64,000 bases of DNA, taken from contig JAJTUP010000028.1 in NCBI GenBank assembly GCA_021399435.1, positions 186,001 to 250,000 on the forward strand, given 5' to 3'. Below the pieces are notes generated by a model. The model was not told the origin of the DNA and made no database searches. It was given only the letters and a program-made list of their open reading frames with translations. Below are positions 33,139-43,866 of the stretch, in pieces. Both the position numbers and the translations under genes were made by a program. The stretch is from Diaporthe sp. PMI_573 (lineage: Eukaryota; Ascomycota; Sordariomycetes; Diaporthales; Diaporthaceae). The number at the start of each line of letters is the position of its first letter. Position 1 is the first letter of the stretch.

Positions 33139-33976
33139 CTCCTCGATCGAAGCGTTTGATCAAGCTATTGGCCAGCGCTTGCTCCTTTGGATCGGAACGT
33201 TTGAGGCTCATGAAGTCCGAAATGGAAGCAAGAACCCTCTTGCCTCCTTTCTTCTCTGACGGTGTTGATCGTCGTCCTGATGGATCCCAGTAGCCGTGAG
33301 CTTTCCAGAGGTGGAGTTCAGCGTTTTGGGTGCCTTTGGATTCGTATGACTGTGGCGTGGGGGTCTTCTGGCGCACACATGGCATACAGATCCATCGTCG
33401 GGATGTTTTGGATTGAATCTCGACCCCGTAGTTCCATACCCATGATAGGGTATCTTTGCTGCGCTCGGCCAGCGTGAATCCCTTCCAGACGCGGAAGATT
33501 CTCTGCTCCTCATCACTTGTTGGTGCCCAAGTAGAAGGCTGGCGGACTTCGGGGTCTGGATCCAGAGAACGTCGAGGGACCTCGGCATGCCCCTCGTTGT
33601 TGGTCGGTAGTTCAGGGTCAAGAGGTAAGTCCGCCATCTCGAAATTGAAGGTTCACCGACCGTAGGAATCGAGTAAAGGAGGAGACATTTGGGTTCAGGC
33701 GTCATAACGCGTCGCGACGTGTCACAACGCGTCGGATGTTTTGCCTGATTAGATCTGTTAGTGTTTGCGCAGATATGCATAGCAAATATTAACGAAATAT
33801 ATCAGGGTACCCATACCCCTGACTAGCGTCCACGTCAATCCACATCTCAATCCACGAGCCCTCAACCGTGGATGGATTGATTACGTAACAACATGTCTCG
33901 TGGATTGACGTTGACGTGGATTGAAGTCAACATATTGATCAATACCGTGGAAGTCGTGGATTGATTCCCCATCCTG

Positions 33977-33984
33977 CGGACCAG
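33977..33984 (-). repeat. Split target-site duplication, copy 2
   Basis: CGGACCAG on the + strand, i.e. CTGGTCCG on the minus strand, directly adjoining the right-arm terminus. Identical to 7696-7703. Confidence 0.92.
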
Positions 33985-34277
33985 GGCGTCGGGATGCGGG
34001 TCAGGGCGGAGGCGTCGGCTTCGTATGGGTTGCCGGTGTATGTGATGCTGCTGCTATTGGAGGTGGTTGCTAATGTGCTTGTCGGTGGGGGCGGGCGGGT
34101 GCTTATTGTTGATGTTGATGTTGTCGTTGTGGTGTGTATCGCGGTCGAGGTGGAGGAGGTAGATGAGGAGGAGGCGGGGTGCCTGAACTTGTTGGAGGTC
34201 CAGTAGTACGGCGGGCGGCCGGTGTTGATGGGCGCCCACGTAGAGCTGGCGAGGCCTTTCTCGCCTGGCCCGACCAT
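33985..34277 (-). pseudogene. Gene X, 5' part
   Basis: ATG 34277 starts MVGPGEKGLASSTWAPI. The segment is very Ser/Thr-rich (SSSSTSSTSTAI, TTTTTSTSTIS) and Pro-rich, then YTGNPYEADASALTRIPTPWS at the junction. Such a low-complexity leader is normal for a fungal N-terminus and may be disordered. After the junction the frame enters the transposon and stops at 33939. Joined to 7704-8413 it forms a 336-residue protein in one frame, with the joint at TPWS-ELSRF. The promoter presumably lies in 34278-34560, so this stub may still be transcribed into the hAT. Confidence 0.8.
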
Positions 34278-36790
34278 GGTTTTTGATGGGTGAAGAGTAA
34301 AAGCAGGTTGCGTAAATTGTGTTGTCAGAGGCTCAGAAATGCTTGGAAATCATGGTTGGGAGAGAAAAGGACATGGCAGAGACCGACGGAGATAGACGGG
34401 AACAGATGAGGGAAAAGGAAATGGACGAGGCGAGACACTCAATAGAAGTGAGGATAATGAAGTTGGTTGTGTGTTTGAGGCACGACAATGCAATTGTTGG
34501 TTCTCAGCAGGTGCCATTATGATAGTTAGATATTGTACATAGCCGGGACAGAAAATTCAAAGCGCGACCGTTCAAGCTTTTATACTTACCGAAATGTACA
34601 AAGATTGATTGCAGGAACCTTCTTTCTATAAAATTCTGCTGAGGTATGTAAATTGAAGACCCAGTCTAAATCCTTAATTTGTGTTCAAAGAAAGCCGATT
34701 CACACGCAGAGTTCCCAGTTCCAGGTTCCAGTATTCTTTATTTAAGACCCGTCTTGACTCTTTTGCTGCACAAAGCAATTGGCGCACTGAATTCTGTTGT
34801 GGCCAACTGTTTCGCACAGTACTTCTGATGTTCTTGATCTACAAATTGACAGGTACTTTGTGTTAGATAAGCCGCGATATCTCTAAAGTTGCAAAAGTTA
34901 TCCGGGTCCTTTGTAGGTACCGCGTTATTGGTTATAACTAATATTGCTATGAGCCTCCTGCGGCGTGGTTGTGTGATGAAAATTGATGCCGTGGAGTCGA
35001 ATTGCTTTCACCACAGTTTGCAAAACTGCTTTATCATCCACAAGCAATTAATATTATGGAATTATTCACGGCGTTACTTTATTTTTATTTATTTATTTTT
35101 TTTTTTTTTAAAAAAAAAAGACTTCAACCTCATCTATTAGTAACCAGATTGCTGCAGAAAGCGAGAAATGTGGGCCGCAAACGCAGGCGTCGCAATATGA
35201 TTGGACAGAAGGTCAGCAGTCGCTAGATCCTTATTAATACAACCTCCAACCGTAACATCTACATGTCAACTGGTAAGTTGTCTCTAGGATACGTATATTA
35301 AACCATTGGAACACTCTTTGATTGCAGTTTGCCTAGGAGGGTTATTTAAATCTACATTGTAAGAATAGGGTGTGAATAGTTGTGTATTTTCCATGTCCTT
35401 CACTATTCTAAGTCGTGTTAGTGGGCTAGCAAGCCCCTATATATATTCGTCTTACACGGGGATTTCACATGTTTGTCTGTGTATTTACAAGGGTTTCTTT
35501 GAGTCCTTGGTCCCGTCGCTGAGTTACGCTCCTATCATCGTCCTCAGTAGAGTTGCTGTTGCGAAATCGGTTCGCCTGGGGTAGCTCGAGGTTGTGCGTA
35601 TACAAATGGGCTAAATACTGATAATCAGTCTATATTCAACACACATATTGTTCAGATTATTGTATCGACCTTGGGCTGCTTCCTGAAGAAGCTGATCGCT
35701 AGGGGAAAGGGGCCGAGACATTACTATATTCTGGGGGGAGAGAATGTTAATAACAGCGTTTAGGTACTAATGATATAAACGATAAGTTAGAGCAAGTTAA
35801 AACGATTTTTATTAATGAGTCTGAAGCGATAGACGAACTAACTGCCTTGCCTGTCCCGTTCGTGGTTTTCGGCAGCACAGCTTGAAGTGGGGTAAAGATA
35901 TACGCGATGCAAGAAGTCACCAGGATGGCACCTTTACTGACCGTGGCGGTCAAGCAGAAGGAATTTGGGTTGAACCGTATCGGAGGGAATAAGCAATTCC
36001 CCATATATCATCTTTTTTTTCTGGATATTGCCTTAGGTGCAGCTGTATTCAACGCAGTTCGGGGCATTCTGTAAAGAGCAAGGGGTGGATATTCCGTATC
36101 GAATCCCTCCCAAGTACGGGGTTCTCGAGCTGAGTTTCCGCAGGCACAATATGGAATTGAATAGTGTGTGTTTCATCTCCTACACCCAGACAAACGACTT
36201 CGACCCCAGTCCTAAACATCTTTTCCAGAGGTATAAATAGCTCCCTTATTAGAACGGGCCCTCACCAGATGAGTCCGCACCAAGGGAAACTGACTAGAAA
36301 CCATGGCAAGTAACTATCGTGCCTGTAGGTGCATCTCGTGTTTGTGTCATCAGGCGTTTTCTCGACACAGACCTCTGCAAGTTGACATATCAAAAGTGCA
36401 TCTGGATTGACGGACGTGTGTAGGTGATCTGTGCCTATGCTGCGGACCTTCTCTATGTATCCTTACAGGAAATAGATTCCAGCAACCAAAGCATGCTACC
36501 ATGCCAATAGCTTCCGATATATGGAACCTACGTAGTCTCAGCCGCCACTACGCATAGTTGACAGGTCTCTTTTGGCGGAACAAGAAAGAATAAACCGTGT
36601 TGATGTCCACATTCAGTTTCTATCCCAGCTGCCTACCTAAGAGCATTTTCGTCATTGAAGAAGATCATCGCCAGATTCTACGTTAAGGATCTAGCCCCTT
36701 TGACTGGGGGCCTTGGCTGATATTTGCACTGACGATTCCGCTATTCTTGCTTCATTTAATGTAAATCTCCCTCGTTTAGTATAAATTTTA
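34278..36790. other. Long region without a supported gene
   Basis: 34278-34560 is the expected promoter of gene X. 35095-35119 is a T-run followed by an A-run (a simple palindrome). At 35780-36000 a + frame reads KLEQVKTIFINESEAIDEL, then VPFVVFGSTA before a stop, and 36037-36240 reads YRIPPKYGVLELSFRRHNMEL; these may be decayed exons of an unrecognised gene. The rest holds no recognisable motif. Composition is AT-rich compared with the host genes. Confidence 0.4.
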
Positions 36791-36913
36791 TAAGGAATCA
36801 CGAGTTAAGACCCGAATGTCCTGTTCATCGTGCCGGGCCGACAAGGGCCCGTTCGATGGATGTGTTGAACTGTATGTTGTTGAACGGCAACGCTGCGCGA
36901 CTATTGCGTCCTG
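36791..36913 (+). pseudogene. Cys-rich GPFxGCVEL domain fragment
   Basis: Reads SRVKTRMSCSSCRADKGPFDGCVELYVVERQRCATIAS and a stop, when taken in short pieces: SCSSCRADKGPFDGCVEL and RQRCATIAS. It matches the C-terminus of the gene at 48317-49537 (PCSSCRADEGPFNGCVEL, DRCANC). A CxxC-x9-C-x12-C spacing suggests a zinc-binding module. The second CxxC pair is broken here (RCATIAS against RCANC), so it is a relic. Confidence 0.55.
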
Positions 36914-37115
36914 ATGTGTCTTGAAACACCGCCCTGGACTCCTATTTTTACGCCGGGCTAATGATAGACGCGTTGGCTTGTGTTGCTCGTCGAGGACGGT
37001 AACATTGTCGCCGTGAATTGGCGACATTGTATTTATGTGGCACATATCTTGGGAAATGTATGGTCAAATTGTTAATTGTTGCCCTTTGGGGTTAAGCCCG
37101 CCGGGCGGAATAAAT

Positions 37116-37120
<5 letters not shown>

Positions 37121-37150
<30 letters not shown>
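37121..37150. repeat. (GT)15 microsatellite
   Basis: Fifteen uninterrupted GT units, 57 bp upstream of the ATG of the next gene, likely within its 5' leader or promoter. Confidence 0.97.
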
Positions 37151-37152
<2 letters not shown>

Positions 37153-37206
37153 AATACACAAAAGGATATCTTTGATTTTCTGGTCTCCTTCTCCTCAAAT
37201 CTTAAC

Positions 37207-38070
37207 ATGGCGCCGCTCATCTGTAGAGTAATTAATGCTCTGGGGCAAGGTATACCCAATGCTCATGTTACTCTCGACCGTCTATCATCGAACAAATACG
37301 GATCGGTGCGAAACGTAACTTGTACTCAGACGGATGGCTTTACACATTTCTGGACCTCAAAATCTGAGACAAGCAGATCAGGATGGGCACGAATCCTAGA
37401 GGACAGCAATGATAAAAACGGCGTGCTCCATTTTCACACCCGCTGGGGAGTCATTCCTATCGAGGTTAAATTAGCAGGCGAGAAGATTGACAGCTTTTTC
37501 ACGCTGATGCGCCTGTCGCGTGAGAAGAACGCCAGCCCCGAGAACCCCCGCATCGTGCACTGCAGCGCGGGCGTAGGACGGAGTGGAACGTTCATTGCGC
37601 TGGAGCACCTCATGCGCGAGTTGGACGCGGGCGCGTTGGAGGATTGGGACTCACCCTCACACTTCCGGCATAGGTGTACGGACAAGGGGGGCTCTGTCAC
37701 TACGGGAGGTGACAACCGCAAAAGCCACCATCGAAGCGATGACGAGTCGGACGGCGAGATGGAAGTTGAGGACCAGACCGCGACCACCACAGAGATCGAG
37801 GGTGACGATCTCATTTTTCACACGGTGAACCAGCTGCGCGAACAGCGGCGTAGCATGGTGCAGGCTGAGCCACAGTTCCTCTTCATCTACGAGGTCATAT
37901 GCAAGCTTTGGGAGGCTAGGTGCGGACCGGCCATGGTCCCGCCCGCGGCGGCGGCTCCAGGGACGACAACGCCGGCGCGGATCGACGGCCCCGGCGACAC
38001 AGAAGGCGAGGAGAGCGGTACCTGGCAGCCGCCGTGCAAGAGGCAGGAGCTCGACCTATTCGCCGGCTAG
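37207..38070 (+). CDS. Chimeric ORF: HIU-hydrolase/transthyretin-like N-terminus joined to tyrosine phosphatase C-terminus
   Basis: ATG 37207 starts MAPLICRVINALGQGIPNAH, resembling the first strand of the 5-hydroxyisourate hydrolase/transthyretin fold (xxCxVLxxxGxGxPxxxVxL); TQTDGFTHFW and later VIPIEVKLAGEKID fit the rest of that fold. Directly after GEKID comes SFFTLMRLSREKN, ENPRIVHCSAGVGRSGTFIALEHL: the PTP signature HCSAGVGRSGT with nucleophile Cys and phosphate-binding Arg. It ends with a fungal-type insert and LREQRRSMVQAEPQFLFIYEVI (Q-loop). The WPD loop with the general-acid Asp is absent, and the substrate-recognition N-terminus too, so phosphatase activity is unlikely. One open frame of 287 codons suggests a fusion rather than random debris. 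A complementary PTP piece lies at 57787-58016. Confidence 0.6.
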   Translation: MAPLICRVINALGQGIPNAHVTLDRLSSNKYGSVRNVTCTQTDGFTHFWTSKSETSRSGWARILEDSNDKNGVLHFHTRWGVIPIEVKLAGEKIDSFFTLMRLSREKNASPENPRIVHCSAGVGRSGTFIALEHLMRELDAGALEDWDSPSHFRHRCTDKGGSVTTGGDNRKSHHRSDDESDGEMEVEDQTATTTEIEGDDLIFHTVNQLREQRRSMVQAEPQFLFIYEVICKLWEARCGPAMVPPAAAAPGTTTPARIDGPGDTEGEESGTWQPPCKRQELDLFAG

Positions 38071-38811
38071 CACAGGGGCCGCCAGGCTTGGGGGCTCGGC
38101 AGCTCGGCAAGTGGCGGTGACAACGGGCGCGACGATAGCAGCCGCATTAGAAATGCGCCGTCGCGACGAGGGAAATAGTGGGAGTGAAGTGTTACGTGGG
38201 GAAGGCTTAAGAAATTCCTGCTTTCGAACGAGATTTTAATGATGTACGGTACCTACTGATCAACCAAGATTTCTGCATGGACCTCACGTGGCTCTGGACT
38301 TGAACTCTGCGTTTTATAAGGATGTGGTATTACTTTTGTATGATGTGTCATGATTAACAAAACCCCACGGTATTACATTTCCCTTGTGCTCGCCTAGCTC
38401 TTATTAGTCTCGTCTGTTATGGGAATGGTTGTTTCAGAAGTTGCAGCATTCAGTGGAACACCAGCATCGGAAGATACAGTCGTGCTAGCAGCAGATATCG
38501 ATTTAGGAGATATGATCATGGCTGAGTTGCTGGACATGGCAATTCCATCCTATGTGTCCGACGTTTACGTTTGTACAATTCTTTTGACGATGTCTTTGAC
38601 AAGAACAGTCGGCTGTTCATCTATATAGTTGATCTACACCTATTTTCACTGAAAGAGCCGCTTTCCATACTTCTGCCTCTCGTAAGCCCAAGCGATCCGT
38701 GCCTCCCGATTTCGCACTGCCAATTCAGCCCAACTGGCACAGGCCGAGCAGTTCTTATTGCGTCGGAATGTAAGAACATTACACTGCTCTGGATCTGCCA
38801 TACTGCGCAGG
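38071..38811. other. Intergenic region
   Basis: 3' flanks of two convergent genes. A short + frame at 38419-38628 (VVSEVAAFSGTPASEDTVVL) has no support. Nothing else recognised. Confidence 0.45.
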
Positions 38812-39411
38812 TCACGATTTTCGATCCTGCTGCACATCTGGCGCGTGACGTCTTAGGTGGCCATTACGTGCGGTCGCACGTGTAAACTCAGCCCTACAAT
38901 GTGGGCAGCTGAACTTAGGTGCCTGTTCGGACTTTTCTCGCTGGTGGCGAATGAGGTTGCTGCACGTGGAGAACTGACGGCCGTTACAGCCGTGTTCCCA
39001 ACACTGTGGCCTGGGCTTGCGGGCAAACTTCTTGCTGTGCCGAGAACCTCCCTTATTTTGCGTAGTTGAGATATGGCTGCCATTGGCCGAAAAGGCATCA
39101 TTGGAAATGAATCTACCACGTGAATTAATTTCAAAGTCATTAAATACCAGTACAACTGACTATAAGTACCCATAATACGAGGGAATGAGGGCTGGATTTA
39201 AGCAAGATAGGTATATATATGGTTGTTGATAGTATGGGTTAGGGATTAAAGTTTGGTTTGGGATCGTAAACGGTGGAGCATAGCTTAGAGCTGTCCCATC
39301 TTGAGCGGCAGTTATTGGGCTGACAAGCTTGGCCAGTGGGTCGTGAAATGAAATTTGAGGTGCATGAGTTTCGGCTATTGCCTGGTCCCGCGGCCACTGC
39401 CCTGCAACCAT
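38812..39411 (-). CDS. Small C2H2 zinc-finger protein
   Basis: Two exons on the minus strand, 39411-39170 and 39112-38812, separated by a 57-bp intron (GTACTT...GTGGTAG); the joint reads [14 protein letters not shown] in frame and gives 180 residues. The N-terminal half is Pro/Tyr/Asn-rich ([20 protein letters not shown]). The C-terminal half holds two fingers: [23 protein letters not shown], then [21 protein letters not shown] (CxxC-x12-H-x3-H). The RKPRPQ stretch before them is basic. It is probably a nuclear DNA-binding protein. The spacing of the first finger (C-x4-C) is typical of fungal factors with a WExCGxxF-like first finger. Intact as read. Confidence 0.7.
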
Positions 39412-39829
39412 AGTTATTGAATCTTGGAATGTTGTATGGTTGTTGGCTTGCCTTTATTGAATTTGTTAAATAAGCAGAAGAGTGTAGCATAGAAAAAGAA
39501 GACGATTGAACGAGAGTAGCCCTGAAATACTTGTAGTTATATATACATTACTCTAGATACCACTTTTGCTCATCGCAGGTTCAATCACAAACCCGCAGTG
39601 CTGTACTGTACTTACAGATCACGATTTGGGCACAATGAGAAAGGACATTGCAAGTCCAATGAATGCAAAGTACATACTATTAATCAGGCGTTGGTGTAAA
39701 GAGGGCGTCCAAACAGAAATATCGCAGTACTTCTCAAAAGTGGCTACGCTTTATGTATCAACTCAGAAAGTTTGGAATTTGGGCTCATTTGAACCTTCCG
39801 CTTCTTCCTGGCTATACTGGCCTCAACCC

Positions 39830-40430
39830 GGGCCTTTGCGACTCCCACGGACTCCAACTGCTGATTAAAGATATCCTCCTCCTCCCGTGTTTTGAGGACA
39901 TCTTTCAGGAAGTTAGTAGCGTTCTTACCCTCTTCTCGCGATCAAAGTTGCAGCTCTCCCGGTTACGGGCCTGTCAGCGTAAAGGTGGAACGGTATACAG
40001 CGCGCTCTGATTAGAAGGTAAGTTTATAAATGTCTAGTAACTTACGCATTTTATACTAACTAATCATCTTATCTCTTTATTAGCACAATCACGCGATGGG
40101 GTTCTCAATTCAACTCCTTCTACTCTCTCCTCCGTACACGCGAGCCGGCCTGAGATTGGTCTATTCTTTCCGACGTTCGCGATAAGCTTAAACATAAGGA
40201 CTGTCCTATCCTTCTGCAGAAAGCTGTACATATTATCAAAAGCAACGGCTTTTGGCTCCAGCTAGAAGCTATCCTCGCAATTCTAAAACCTGTGCACAAG
40301 TTCCAGCATGCTTCTGAAGCTGATAATGCTGGCATCGCCTACGTTATCAACCGTTAGCTTCAGATTAAGAAGAAATGGCAAGAGCTGAAAGAGACGGAGC
40401 AATACCCTTTTCCACCTTCCTACACTATTT
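39830..40430 (+). pseudogene. Decayed hAT transposase middle segment
   Basis: DSHGLQLLIKDILLLPCFEDIF and VLTLFSRSKLQL, then after an intron-like gap (GTAAGT at 40019, TTATTAG at 40083) ITRWGSQFNSFYSLLR, FWLQLEAILAILKPVHKFQH and ADNAGIAYVINR with stops between. The TRWxSxxxxxxSLL and LKPxHKxQ pattern belongs to fungal hAT transposases of a different clade from the five near-related ones here. Several stops and shifts; no termini found. Confidence 0.65.
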
Positions 40431-42626
40431 ATATAATCGTTGTCTCAGGGAAAACAAATATGCCTGGATTTACAGAGAATAGAGGTATAGCTTTGATCCC
40501 TCGAAACCTACGTATGTCTGTATTCTCAGGGAATTTAGGTATGAGAATGCGTTTAAAAGATGCGGAACTTTGCCGTAAGGCCTTGTGGAAAGCTGCGGGA
40601 ACTTGACCCAGCTTGAGAACACTGGGTAGATGGGTCCACTCGAACCGCTGGCCGCCGGCAGGGCGTCGCCGATGCTCATGACGAATCGAGCCGGAAGGCC
40701 CGCATCTGGGTTTCGATAAAGGACAGGTGACTGTACATCACGGAGGCTTAACCATACATTAGTTATTTCCGTCTTTCCATGGCTCGATCTTAGCCAGCAC
40801 CTTCTTTTTTTAGTTGTTGTGCTTTTCCGATTGATTTATATAGACTCATGGCATTTGGTGCAAATATAGAATGCTTATTTCAAATTTCTTCTTTCAGAAA
40901 ATTGTATAGCTAGGATGTGGTCGCCGAAGAGAACAAAGAAAAAGGAACGTTCTTGACAATGCGAAGTCCCAGCCTTGGACATCAGGTTTTCCGAGGACAA
41001 TGCCGTCCTGTTCTAGTTCCGGTAGGGCGTCTTGCGATTGGTGGTCTGAAAAGAAAGGTGCATTTTCTATGGCGCATGTAAAAGTTTCCAGCTCTTTGCG
41101 TGGCTAATTGAAGCGACAGTTAGAGAAAGTTACTTTGTTTTTTTAGGTTTCCCATTAAGGTTACACTCAGAAATAGCTCTTGGGGAAGTCGTCGTAGTAT
41201 TCGGGTGGTAGGGCGGGATCGCCTAGTTCACAAGGTCGGGCGCGGACGAGAGTACGAGGGCCCCTTAGATATGAGAAAAACGAGGAGAATGTAAGAATGG
41301 TTTGCAAGTCCGAGTTATTCAAATATTACAAAAAGGAGGAGTACCAAGAAAGAATCATAGATTTCTTGACTCAAGCGGGGATGCCTATCCCGAGGAAGAC
41401 CTCAGGAGAGTTGCTGTAGTGAGATCAAAAGGGTGTAAAGTGGATCTGTACCAAACAAAAGAGGGCTATGTTCAACACATCAGTCATTGTAGAAAAAAAT
41501 GGAAATTAACAAATTTTGACATATAGAAAATGAATTGCGTCATGTATACTATACAATCACAGCACACGTCACTCTACTCATCACTGACACACCCATAAGT
41601 AAATCGTTTCAACACAAGATACAATGACCTTGGCGAGGAATACCATGCTCATGAAAGATGAGGATGACAGGAAGGACGCTAATCAAAGTTATCGACCTAA
41701 AATACATTGTTCGCTAAACTCAATATGGGCGAAAATAGAAAGGAGCATCCTATCGTCTAAAGATGGCGAGTATATCCACCGCAGCTGGTTTGCAAAAGTA
41801 GATTAAAAAGTCACTTTTCAAAGCCTTGCATAGCGAATTTCACTGTTTCTGTCGAAAAGACACCGTAACGTCTTGATGAGCTCCAAGACCGGGCTTCTAT
41901 TCAGCGATGGGTCTGTACACTATTTACATTCTTATACCGGTACTGTACAATATCTAAGAATTCGGTCTCTACCTCCTGTGCCTCAAACAGTCGGTCCACA
42001 GAATTTTAAAACCGGAGGGCTGAAAAACTGAATTGATACTATGGGATCAGAATGCCCGGAATAGGAACTTGGTTCCGATTTTATCCTCACCCATCCATGA
42101 TAGAGATAGACCACTATGTCAGTCTCCAGAGGGACTCCTGGGTTACAATAGACAATAAACTGGGCATATACGCCGTTTACACTCACAAACCAAATGATAA
42201 TCCCTAACCCAAACTATCAGAAAACACGTATATAAGGGGGGGAGAAAAAAGCGACATATCTCCGGTTCTTCTTGAGGTACGTCAGAACTCTGCCGAGAAC
42301 TGCCCATCCAGTGTCAGCAACTGTCCCTCTAAAAAGGTGTAGATAGAGAGGCTAGGCCAGCTAAAATGAATCTGGGAAGGCGTCTAACTTGTGACCGTTG
42401 ATCCGTCGGGATCAGCTCCTGGTATATAAAGGCAGGCTATGCAGCGGCGCCGCCCATTGACCGTGTAGATGATGGACAACGGGTGTACTACGCCCATCTT
42501 GGTGACAAGAATGAAAACAATTGGAAGATCAATACGGATGTTGCGGACGTAAGACGAAGTAAGAGAGAAGGACGAAGAGGAATGAAAAATAAAAAGCAAA
42601 AGTAGACAGGAAACAAAAAGAAATGA
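40431..42626. other. Region without a supported gene
   Basis: At 41270-41420 a + frame reads YEKNEENVRMVCKSELF, YYKKEEYQERIIDFLTQAG, MPIPRKTSGELL and stops: a coding-like remnant with no known family. 42060-42240 contains short imperfect repeats of TGGGATCAGA type. The rest shows nothing I can support. Confidence 0.4.
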
Positions 42627-43200
42627 ATGGAAAATACAAGTCCCGGGACGGAGTTTGAAAAGGTGAATAGTAGGGTTGAGGCGAACTGGACCAGCCACGA
42701 GCAACTAGTGTGGCTACGGGACGCTAAGAACAGTGCCCGGGAATTCTTTGAACAACAGTATCCACGTAAGGAGCAGTTCGAGACAGCGAGAACCGTGATA
42801 GGAAAAGCGATGCAGCAAGATGAGCCCAGTCAATTCGACCAGTGGATGCAGAGCTACGATCGATACATGATGGAGGAGGAAGATGAGCTTGGAGTTTATA
42901 TGAGGCAAGGGCCAGTCCGGCGAGAGAACTTGAACCCCATTCTATGGTGGAAGGATCACCAAGAAGAATATCCACGTCTGAGCAAGTTTGCCCTCGACAT
43001 CCTGGCAATTCCTGCTATGTCTGTCGATCCTGAGCGGACGTTTAGTGTCACAAAGTTGACAGTAAGCTCGCAAAGGCACAGCTTAAGCCCCGAGATAATA
43101 GAGGAAATATAGTGCCTACGGAATTGGCTAGGCCATCAAGCGATCACTGTGGGCAAGGTCGTCAGTTTTGGTGGAGACCTGATGGGTTGGGATGGAGTGG
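42627..43200 (+). pseudogene. hAT transposase C-terminal (dimerisation) fragment
   Basis: Reads LNPILWWKDHQEEYPRLSKF, ALDILAIPAMSVDPERTFS and VTKLTVSSQRHSLSPEIIEEI, then an in-frame TAG at 43110 interrupting EEI-CLRNWL. This is the hAT dimerisation region of a third clade (PERTFS in place of ECERLFS). The catalytic Asp segments are absent upstream. It may be the right-hand end of a dead element. Confidence 0.72.
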
Positions 43201-43246
43201 AGGCGTGAGAGTACCAATAGCTTCATCCTGGCCTCAGGTCAGCGCT

Positions 43247-43349
43247 TTCAATTCAAGTATACCAATTCAAATCAAGTTAAGTAAGTTCACGGACGATTTT
43301 ATTTCAAGTAATCAAGTTACACCCCCGAACTTGACTTACTTGAATTGAA
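43247..43349. mobile_element. 103-bp foldback/MITE with 9-bp direct repeats
   Basis: TTCAATTCAAGTA at the left and TACTTGAATTGAA at the right form a perfect 13-bp inverted repeat. GTCAGCGCT occurs immediately outside both ends (43238-43246 and 43350-43358). The interior has more CAAGT/TCAAG repeats. Size, TIR and 8-9-bp duplication fit a small hAT-derived MITE. Confidence 0.8.
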
Positions 43350-43820
43350 GTCAGCGCTGATGAAAAGTGTTTTGAGGTAGGTATCTTGTGCAAAGTAGCA
43401 GGGGAGACAGGAAACTAAAGGAAGTTAAGCAGCATAAGAAAGCTATAAATACTGGCATCTTCTTTGCTTAAAAATTAATCAAATATTATTTATCCCAATA
43501 TTCACGATACAAAACTTAAACGGGCGATATCTCGATCGAATAAGCGATAACTCGAAGGGTTATCGTGTTGCGTGTGTCGGCCAGACCGTCGATTCCCAGC
43601 CCACGGGGCCAGCTGTGTCGGCCCGGCGCCGGCCCGATCATGTTTTTTTTTTTAGTTGTTTTTGCTTGGGAAACCACCAAGAATCTGTCACAGTTTCCTA
43701 TTTGGGGGTTGGGTGTGTTGGGTGTATGCGAGGAGATGATAGTGCATTAGTGATTTGTACGGGAATGCCATAGTTAAAATAAATTCGTGCACATAGGGCT
43801 GCATACTTAGTGAGATATTT

Positions 43821-43855
43821 GGGTGCGGCATCCATTTTTTGGGTGCGAATATCCG
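43821..43855 (+). repeat. GGGTGCG double-motif repeat, copy 2
   Basis: GGGTGCGGCATCC then ATTTTTTGGGTGCGAATATCCG, nearly the same as 17889-17926. It lies 11 bp beyond the 3' end of the Ulp1-like ORF. Confidence 0.65.
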
Positions 43856-43866
43856 TACTTTATAAA

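Larger units (their letters stand above)
28840..33637 (-). pseudogene. Outer hAT transposase, right copy, interrupted and truncated
   Basis: Two parts on the minus strand: 33637-33139 (BED finger) and 30106-28840 (core with FDGA and LDNAANN segments). The protein ends after PAYYAAA, where MPGS sequence takes over. The C-terminal dimerisation region with the catalytic Glu, present in the left copy, is lost, so this copy cannot encode an active enzyme even if the nested element were removed. Confidence 0.9.
28840..33976 (-). mobile_element. Outer hAT transposon, right copy (inverted, 3' truncated)
   Basis: Reverse-complement copy of 1761-6897; paired positions add up to 35737. All open frames in the two arms are identical in length and sequence; the only difference I noticed is at the terminus (CAGGATGGGG at 33976 against CAGGGTGGGG at 1761). 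The terminus at 33976 is adjoined by the octamer matching 7696-7703. At 28840 the copy ends inside the transposase C-terminal region and joins the MPGS pseudogene; the last 798 bp of the element, with its right terminus, are missing. Confidence 0.93.
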
